The notes beneath the pieces are model-generated. The model made no database searches. It saw only the letters and a program-made list of their open reading frames with translations, and had not been told where the DNA came from. From Serinus canaria (taxonomy: Eukaryota > Chordata > Aves > Passeriformes > Fringillidae), in assembly GCF_022539315.1 (NCBI RefSeq), contig NC_066343.1, positions 42,546,466-42,610,465 of the forward strand: 64,000 nucleotides of DNA, read 5' to 3'. Every line of letters begins with the position of its first letter. The first letter of the stretch is position 1. Made by a program: the position numbers and the translations under genes. Below, piece after piece: positions 62,665 through 64,000 of the stretch.

Positions 62665-64000
62665 CTTCTAGCTGTCCGTGGGATCACTTGGCAGCTAAAC
62701 ATGGAGTGGCAAGGTCAGCTCTGCAGGCACCACCAGGCACTGTGGGGAGCACCTGGCAGAAGCAGGGCACCCTCAGTTGTTTCACAGTGGGTTTGCACAA
62801 AGTCTGGGTGCCAGCAGAGAGGTGATGCCATGTACATGCACCCACTGCCTCACCTGCCCTGGTGAGCTTTACCATTCTTGCCCTACAGAAAGAAGTTTAC
62901 TGGCATGAAGGTACTTTGGCACCTGTACCAACTTGTCTAGAGCTGCTAAAGTAACAGACCCCAACATGCATGCCTTGTGAGTGGACACTTCTGGAAAAGG
63001 GAAGAAAAATTAAAATCTCTTAGTTACCAGGTCTGCCACAAAATCAGGAAGAAGTGAGCACAGTGATCTCCCAGAGAAACATTAATCTTGTAGAACGCCA
63101 GGGGAGGTAGGTGGACTGAAACACAAACAGGTCATGTCCTCAGTACATGGAAGGTGGCTTATCTGTATTAATAACTTGTGCTGGCATGGTTGCTGAAGCT
63201 TTCATTTTCTTGGAATTACCTTAATAGCAAAGTGTCTGGTAGCAGGTGTGCTTGCGGACATTTGCAGGCAATTATCTCTGCTGACAAGGAGATATAATAA
63301 AACCCTTAATGCAGGAAGAGAGCAAGGCACAGCCAGGCAAGGACATTAAGCAGGGCAGTACATCTCATCTTGTCCTTGTTCCAAATATATATTTAGCATT
63401 ACAGCAGCTGTTCTCCAGTCAAAACCCCTGCTGGCCTTCGCTGCAACAAAAGCATCCTCCTCTGGGCTGATTTCAGTGCTGAATGTTAAAGAATAAGGGC
63501 AGTGATAGAGATCATAAAGAGTGCAAGAGTATTACATTTGCCAATGCAGGGCTGGTACCTAAACAAATCTCTAGGTTTCTCTAGGCTCCTGCACCAGCCC
63601 AGGTACCATAAAGAGCAGCTGGGCTTGGATGGAAGTTAGCCTTTTGTCGGAGGGACCCACGTAGGGAATGTCTTCCCACTTAACGCCCACATGGGGTGAA
63701 TTTCCTCAGCCCCACCACATGCCTCTGAAGAGCTGTGGATTGTATCTTCCTTCTAGACTGAGATTCAGCAGATTTCCTTCTGTTCACTATGTGTTCTGGT
63801 TGCCATGCCAAGTAATGGAGTGAATCCCATCATTTCCTGGGGAAGGGATGGTGAAGGTCTCTGCACCCTCCAGGAGGGCTCGGGGTGAAAGCACACGTCT
63901 GCTCAACATTCCGAGCTACACAAACCCACTGTGCAGCATGCAGCCTGCCAGCAGGCTGCAGGGAACAACTTGTGCAGACTGCTTGCATCTGAAGGCCCTG

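Larger units (their letters stand above)
59430..64000. other. Presumed intergenic sequence downstream of SLC24A2
   Basis: I recognise no gene here. A 30-bp tandem duplication is at 60541-60600 and a CR1 tail fragment at 61655-61758. GC-richer patches at about 61350-61560 and 62400-62880 carry ORFs of up to 164 codons without any domain I can name. The last kilobase is unique sequence with no visible exon. Confidence 0.65.

Noticed and set aside
62331..62825. 164-codon ORF in a GC-richer patch downstream
   Set aside because: It has no recognisable domain, no start context or splice evidence, and competing ORFs on both strands; GC-rich composition alone can produce it.
1..64000. CRISPR arrays, operons, prophage or bacterial mobile systems
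   Set aside because: Intron-exon structure and CR1 repeats show vertebrate nuclear DNA; no regularly spaced direct repeats or dense coding are present.

Overview
The window looks like vertebrate nuclear DNA, most likely from a bird. The only gene I can support is multi-exon with GT-AG introns of 0.4 to 15 kb. The interspersed repeats I recognise are almost all CR1 LINE fragments, the dominant repeat of birds and other sauropsids. Nothing prokaryotic, viral or CRISPR-like is visible. Most long open reading frames are chance ORFs, antisense shadows or CR1 remnants.

The gene is the 3' half of SLC24A2 (NCKX2, the K+-dependent Na+/Ca2+ exchanger of neurons and cone photoreceptors), on the + strand. 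I reconstructed nine coding exons by hand: 4463-4501, 5316-5424, 20207-20257, 27585-27680, 29283-29368, 42862-42993, 49769-49858, 50270-50436 and 52467-52716. All junction phases agree, and together they give 1020 nt, or 339 residues plus a stop. The first five exons and the start of the sixth encode the C-terminal part of the large cytosolic loop. The rest encode the second membrane cluster, including the alpha-2 repeat with the two aspartates equivalent to human Asp548 and Asp575. The start codon, signal region, first membrane cluster and alpha-1 repeat lie upstream of position 1.

Region by region: 1-4462 is upstream intron; 4463-5424 holds two loop exons; 5425-20206 is a 14.8 kb intron with three antisense CR1 copies; 20207-20257 is a 51-nt exon matching the known 17-residue alternative segment of NCKX2; 20258-29282 holds two introns with one long antisense CR1 copy; 29369-42861 is a 13.5 kb intron with a cluster of three sense-strand CR1 copies; 42862-52716 holds the membrane-domain exons. 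From 52717 a long 3' UTR is likely, with candidate poly(A) signals near 53.7, 58.5 and 59.4 kb. From about 59.4 kb to 64 kb I see no recognisable gene.

Human SLC24A2 is on 9p, and 9p corresponds largely to the avian Z chromosome, so a Z-linked origin is a reasonable inference. I found no convincing new biological system. The best leads are features that could affect splicing or 3'-end choice of SLC24A2 (the cassette exon, a weak donor and a U-rich tract beside a donor), a near-perfect 25-bp intronic hairpin, and several unusual low-complexity structures.
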